DNA from: Silene latifolia
Taxonomy: Eukaryota; Streptophyta; Magnoliopsida; Caryophyllales; Caryophyllaceae
Direction: 5' to 3'
DNA length: 64,000 nucleotides
Assembly: GCF_048544455.1 (NCBI RefSeq)
Contig: NC_133537.1
Span: 152,250,058-152,314,057, forward strand
Shown piece after piece: positions 59,326 to 64,000 of the stretch; within the stretch, counting starts at the first letter, position 1, and each line of letters opens with the position of its first letter. The position numbers and the translations under genes were made by a program. The notes beneath the pieces were generated by a model. The model saw only the letters and a list, made by a program, of their open reading frames with translations, was not told the DNA's origin and did no database searches.

Positions 59326-59755
59326 GCGGGTTTTGGGTGTTCACCTCACACTTTGGGGACAAAGTGAAAATTAAAGTATGGGGTGGACATGAGTTGGTAA
59401 CATCATGTAATATATTGTAATATATTCCTTTTCATGCATCGTATTTCAATTCAAAAAAAAAAGGAAAGAAGAAGAAAAACCCGGCTAGGATGAAAACCCG
59501 AAAGGGCATCCTAGGCAAAAATGGGAAAGTGGCTGAGGTCGGAGTGAAAACCCGAAAGGGCACTCCAGGCAAAATGAAAAAAAAAAGAGTGCGAGACACG
59601 AGAGTAGAGGTTAGGAAAAGAGCTAAACCGAAAACCCGAAAGGACGGTTTAGGCAAAATGAGAGAATTAGGAAAAAAATTTGAAAAATTGTTGACTCTTT
59701 GAAGCCTTGAAATCATGTCACATACATGAATACTTCCTTTTGGCAGTGGTGACAT
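59326..59755 (+). other. C 3' region with three structured hairpins
   Basis: After the ORF comes TTTGGGGACAAAGTG, then hairpins at 59485-59514, 59541-59566 and 59623-59652. The match to the other Athila copy (8791-8937) ends at about 59757, the rearrangement point. Confidence 0.7.
59485..59652 (+). other. Tandem hairpin triplet (AAAA bulge, CCC-GAAA-GGG cap)
   Basis: Stems: CTAGGATG/CATCCTAG, GGAGTG/CACTCC, CTAAACCG/CGGTTTAG. Each is followed inward by AAAA and CCC-GAAA-GG(G/A), and outward at 3' by GGCAAAA(A)ATG. The outer stems differ in sequence while pairing is kept. Confidence 0.75.
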
Positions 59756-59780
59756 TATATCTCGTTTAATGTAAAGGTAT

Positions 59781-60312
59781 ATGCCTAGGTCTCAACACCA
59801 AGGTAGTGAGTCAAATTTAGATGAAGAAGACGGATTTGGAGCATATTCTTAGTTATTCACCAATCCTTGGTATCATCGACCTCAACGGGAAGAACAAGTT
59901 GAAGTGGAACCCTCCACACCCCTTTCGATTGAACCAATAGAAGTAGAATATCCACAAATGGCTAATGATAAAAGAACCATCCGAGAGCTCCGGGCGAGAA
60001 ACTATGATACTCAACCCCTATGCATTGCCTACCCACCCATGGGAGCTAATGCAAACTTTGAGTTGAAGGGTTACTTTATCCACAATCTACCCAAGTTTCA
60101 TGGGCATGCGGGGGATGACCCCAACCGTCATCTCTCCGAATTCCACATGATGTGCGAGTTTGCTATACCAAATGGTGTCACGAAAGACCAATTTAAATTG
60201 CAAGCTTTTCCATTCTCTTTACTAGATGCGGCAAAGGATTGGCTATTCTACCTTCCACCGGGTACAATTCGTACTTGGAAGGCCATGAAATCGGCATTTC
60301 TTGAAAAGTTTT
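59781..60312 (+). pseudogene. gag: Athila gag, N-terminal part (F)
   Basis: ATG at 59781 (MPRSQHQGSESNLDEED); TAG at 59850-59852 interrupts. Then FELKGYFIHNLPKFHG, LKLQAFPFSLLDAAKDWLFY and MKSAFLEKF, homologous to C gag but clearly diverged from it. It is cut by the copia solo LTR at the FLEKF position. Confidence 0.88.
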
Positions 60313-61589
60313 TGTTAGTTATTTAGACCAAATTAATACTCATCTTATGATATCAAAATTACATGTTAATTTTTGTGGTCTAAATCTACATGCATGCAAA
60401 GAAAAGTATTAAAGAGATGGTATAAAACCATCTTAAGACAAAAATTCCTTACATTGTTATAAGGCAAAATGGGCACAACTCAAGGACTCCTTCCTTGAAG
60501 TTGTTCTTGAGCTAATGCAATAAAGATGATCCTCCAACACCTTAATTACCAAAGTAGGTAATCTTCTAAGGTGGCGCCCAAGATTAACCCAAAATACTAC
60601 TAAAATACTAACTAGGTAAATGTAGTAGTAACCTTGTTTATTTGTATTTTTGATGTACTAATTATATTATTACTTTGATAATATTATTAGTTTATTTTAT
60701 ATGTGTTTTAAATATTTTAAGATGAACAGAATAAGAAGAAAAATGGTCTTTAAAAGCTCCAAGTGAGCCTTCCAAAACAACAAGAAAAGACCAACTTTTC
60801 TTCCAATTTTTCCAACAACAAAAAATGGTGGAGTTTGGTGGTATTTAAAGGCAATTTGGGGGACAATCATGAGTGGAAAATGCCACCAAATGAACACTTG
60901 TAATGCCCTAAAAAATCAGTCTATATGGACCATTTTGGGTCCATTTCGATTTTCGACATTTGCCCCACAAATGCTTATAAGTCTTATATTTAATTATCTT
61001 ACATAATTAAATATTAATTTTATTATTGAACACTTAAATAATACAAATTAACTACCAATGACTACTTAACTATTAAGTGGTCATAAGACTATTTTATCAA
61101 CATACAATGTGTCAATATTATCCCACTTTGCTAATTTTACAACCTCTTGTAAAATTTAATAGCTAATTAATTCCACGTTAAAACATATACACATATCGTA
61201 TAAATTAATTAATTAACTCTTAATTAATAAATTCTAATCATTTATTATTTAAACATCACATAATTAAATAATAAATCTCCTTGTCCCGAGTTCGTAACCC
61301 GTCATCAAATAATACATTTATGTGACTAACTAAAAGTCAAATAATACAAGGAATTAATTATCTCGTATCTCATACAAATAATTAATTTATTCTATTTGGG
61401 CGTCATCCTATAGGTGTGACCTAAAGGGATCAGCTGATCACCGCCGTCACACGACAGCAACGTCAAACTCTAGTCAGCCAATCATTACCGATTAACGATG
61501 ACCAGCTGACAAATAAAAAAAATCCCTGATATTCCTTTTACGAGATTTAATATGTAAACACACTCATTGTGGAGGACACTACTCCAACA
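60313..61589 (-). mobile_element. Copia solo LTR in gag of F
   Basis: Plus strand runs TGTTAG...CTCCAACA (1277 bp), as in D. Its right part around 61400-61589 clearly matches 8580-8788. Flanks are GTTTT (60308-60312) and GTTCT (61590-61594), a duplication with one change. Confidence 0.85.
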
Positions 61590-61705
61590 GTTCTACCCCG
61601 ATTCAAGACACACCATGCCAAGAAGGCCATTACTTCTCCGGAACAAGATCCAAGTGAAAGCTTGTATGAGTATTGGGAAAGGTTCAAGAAGTTGGTTGCC
61701 CAATG
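61590..61705 (+). pseudogene. gag: Athila gag, continuation (F)
   Basis: After a small frameshift it reads SESLYEYWERFKKLVAQC, the same block as in C (LYEYWERFKQILASC). It is cut by element H; CAATG at 61701-61705 is the presumed target site. Confidence 0.85.
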
Positions 61706-63742
61706 TGTAACACCCCGATTTATGAAGGAGCCTATAGCAAGACATTCCCTAATAAACCGGACTGTTACCATCTCGGTTTCCCGAGGTAGTGAATAACAAA
61801 TTAAACTCCAAGGCAAATTATATAATTACTTTAACTTAATTATTACAAAACCTCTTTTACATCAAATTACAAAGAGCTAACATAAATGAAAGTGAAAGTC
61901 TTCTAAATGATGATCTAGTTACTAAGTCTTCTGATCCAGTGTCTCACGCCCATCAAGCTCCCATCCTATCTCATAAACCTGTCAAGTTTGCTCCCCAATA
62001 TTTGGATCATCACAGGTGTTCACGAATATACAGGGTCAACCACGAGGTTGAGTAGGGAATACAATAAAACAACAAAATATGATATGCATGCTCCTCCGTC
62101 ACCTCCATCTCCATCTCAACTCATATCTCATAACCGGAACGCCCTTGACCATACCGATCCCCTAGAGCACAACAATCGACCGTCGTCGATATACCAGCTC
62201 AACAGCTGAGGACACCAGGGCAAGTCCTGCAGAACCAGCCTGGGCCTTATCACAACATCACATCGTATCTCAACATCGTCACTACCACACCATCCTCCAA
62301 TTCCAATACATATGAAATGCTCAACAGTAATCAATGCAACACAATATGTATATCAATGAATGAAATCATGCCAGCTACCGAATGTTGTGATAACATACTC
62401 AACCCGATCAATTCAGTCAACCACATTCCAGTATATAAATCATAACATAAATCAACAACCACGAAACAAGTCAACGTTCACAGCTTGGTCATACGAAACA
62501 CAACAGGTCAACCCAATTTAACAACAGCGCTGATAAGTCAAGTGTATTTCCCTACCTTTTCGCAATCCAAGCACGCACAAGCAATCAATTATGATCCGTC
62601 ACATATCCATCACCTACATAACATAATTATGTATAATTACCACCTACTCAGTCAATTAATCATTCACATAACCTAGACTCATCGTAATTTAATAGGAATA
62701 TCAACTTAAAGAACAAACACGACTTTTCCTGATTTTCCTGCACATGGCAGACTCGGTATAAAATGAATAACTAATTCCAGAAAATTCAAATTGATACAAA
62801 GCCAATTGAATTGGAACCCCATGATTCTTAGCTACAAATTATATCTAACGTGTTTTTCTCAAATTCCAAACTTATCAAGGGTTTTCAGACTGATTTCCAA
62901 AAGCATTTAAACCGTCGCATAAAAAAGTATTGATTCATAAAACGAGTTTAAAACATTATTTTTCAGAACTTCCAAATCCTATTATCATCTAGACTATACA
63001 AAGATGATGTATGAAGAAGCCTCATAACTGAATCGACATAAAAATTAGGGTTTCAAATCATTTTCCACAACCAAATCAGATTCTTGGACTTTTCAGCGAC
63101 ATGTTCATAAATAAATTACCTAGGATAAACCATAAAGAATTTGACTACAAGATTTTATATGCATAAACTAGACATCAAATAAACATCTCTTTTCAAACGT
63201 TTCGAAGACGACGACTTTAAAATAGTATAAACAATGGAATGAAATTGACTTACAAACAGGGAAATCGAATTAGGTTGAAATCGATGAGAAATCTTCAATC
63301 AAATGAAAGGCTCGACAATTCTTCTTCCTCTCCCTCTCTCTAGGTTTAGAAGTGGTTTTATGAATGATAAAATGAAATTAGAATTGACTCAACTGTTAAA
63401 AATAAAAACCTTGGCCAAAACATAAAAGAAACCGTCAACTCGCTGAACCGGTTTACTCGGTCAAGTGCACTCGGCCGAGTAACACACACTCGACCGAGTA
63501 CCAACCAAGTACTCGACCGAGTACTCCAACTAAAATACGGAGTATTACAATTGTAGATGGGTAAATGGGTGATACGATTCTTGACCCAAAAGACAAAATG
63601 TGATGTAACCCAACTCAACATATACGATTTAAACCCGACTTAATAACATTCACGATATTACGATGCAACCAATATAAAATGTATAATAACTAATATATAA
63701 TAATATCCGTTTAATCGATTATATAAAATACGGGGTATTACA
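61706..63742 (-). repeat. H 3' LTR (2037 bp)
   Basis: Plus strand begins TGTAACACCCC and ends CGGGGTATTACA (TGTAATACCCCG...GGGGTGTTACA on the coding strand). A second LTR-start-like sequence (TGTAATACTCCGTATTTTAG, minus strand) ends at 63549, about 193 bases inside. Palindrome variants with CTCGGTCGAG or CTCGGCCGAG cores lie at 63454-63523. Confidence 0.8.
63454..63523 (-). repeat. Variant palindromes in the H LTR
   Basis: TACTCGGTCAAGTG, CACTCGGCCGAGTA, CACTCGACCGAGTA and TACTCGACCGAGTA at 63454, 63468, 63487 and 63510; centre spacings 14, 19 and 23 bp, less regular than in B. Confidence 0.7.
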
Positions 63743-63780
63743 GTCTTCCCCCCCTTAAAATGAACTTCGTCCCGAAGTTC
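63743..63780 (-). other. H polypurine tract and hairpin
   Basis: Minus strand: GAACTTCG-GGA-CGAAGTTC (63762-63780), then TTTTAAGGGGGGGAAGAC next to the LTR start at 63742. Same order as B. Confidence 0.85.
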
Positions 63781-63902
63781 GCTCCGGTACTCAAACATCA
63801 AAAGGGTATTGTATATCGTACATACGGACATCACGCATTCCTAACACAGTTAACACACACTTTTGACACATCAATTAAATATAACAGACACGAAATGTTA
63901 CA

Positions 63903-63939
63903 TTCTACCCTCCTAAAAATAAACTTCGTCCCGAAGTTT
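63903..63939 (-). other. Second hairpin + purine tract of H
   Basis: AAACTTCG-GGA-CGAAGTTT (63921-63939) and AGGAGGGTAGAATG, a duplicate of the boundary module about 160 bases further inside. Its outer pair is A-T where the first copy has G-C. Confidence 0.7.
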
Positions 63940-64000
63940 AACTCATCTTCACTTAACCCAACTAACTACAACTAATAACTACCTGAGAACACAAATGTAT

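Larger units (their letters stand above)
48261..59755 (+). mobile_element. Element C: Athila-lineage Ty3/gypsy retrotransposon, 3' end lost
   Basis: LTR, Athila primer site, gag, protease, RT, RNase H, integrase and an ORF1-like gene in order. The 3' LTR is missing: at 59755 its 3' region joins abruptly to another Athila gag leader. A solo LTR sits in RNase H. Many TGA stops replace CGA or TGG codons. Confidence 0.88.
59756..61705 (+). mobile_element. F: fragment of a second Athila element (leader and gag)
   Basis: Joined to the 3' region of C without an LTR between them. It contains a partial gag split by a copia solo LTR and ends where element H inserted. No pol is seen. Confidence 0.75.
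61706..64000 (-). mobile_element. Element H: chromovirus-type retrotransposon, minus strand (3' end only)
   Basis: The LTR is at 61706-63742, with polypurine tract and hairpin on the right, so the interior extends beyond the window. No coding sequence is present in the 258 internal bases visible. Confidence 0.8.

Noticed and set aside
59490..59702. Lys/Arg-rich ORF with repeats of KTRKG
   Set aside because: The frame arises from the three hairpins; stem covariation is better explained by RNA pairing than by peptide conservation.

Overview
This window is plant nuclear DNA built almost entirely from nested LTR retrotransposons. I found no host gene, tRNA, rRNA or organellar segment. The evidence for a plant is the families present: Ty3/gypsy Athila, Tat/Ogre/Retand-like and chromovirus-type (Tekay/Del-like) elements plus Ty1/copia, with plant-type primer-binding sites (tRNA-Met, a Tat/Ogre-type tRNA-Arg site, Athila-type). 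A Tat element with an antisense ORF fits a large-genome eudicot. Retand elements of Silene come to mind, but the species call is only a guess.

Layout: 1-297, end of a chromovirus-type LTR inserted in the next element. 298-8788, element D, an old minus-strand Ty1/copia with decayed gag and pol. 8789-9086, 3' internal sequence of an Athila element. 9087-47788, element A, a Tat-lineage Ty3/gypsy element (5-bp target duplication GTGGT) holding two younger insertions: B (14765-22676, duplication TGGAC) splits its gag-pro, and E (29643-40727, duplication CTATT/CTAAT) splits its antisense ORF. 47794-48260, the rest of the interrupted Athila 3' region. 48261-59755, Athila element C (LTR, gag, protease, RT, RNase H, integrase, ORF1/env-like gene), split at RNase H by a solo LTR (53793-55151, duplication GAAAG). 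59756-61705, a second Athila gag fragment F split by a copia solo LTR. 61706-64000, LTR and first internal bases of a minus-strand chromovirus-type element H.

How parts relate: C is a broken autonomous Athila. E keeps gag-protease and the ORF1-like gene but has no RT, RNase H or integrase. B has matching 1281-bp LTRs and a tRNA-Met primer site but no gag or pol, only a broken ORF1-like gene. B and E presumably depended on enzymes supplied in trans. The copies carry many stops and frameshifts, so none is expected to be autonomous now.

Most interesting signals: (1) several families carry their own CpG-containing palindromic motif clusters, spaced about 20-21 bp (B, solo LTR, E) or 30-31 bp (C), lying upstream of the LTR TATA box and repeated upstream of an internal ORF; in A a related GC-rich motif sits at matching distance from TATA boxes in the LTR and in front of the antisense ORF. 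(2) Three successive Athila 3' hairpins share an AAAA bulge and a GAAA tetraloop while their outer stems differ with base pairing kept. (3) Compensated hairpins lie in the B-type LTR and beside the polypurine tract of B and H. (4) The ORF1-like gene is shared by three element families, two of them non-autonomous.
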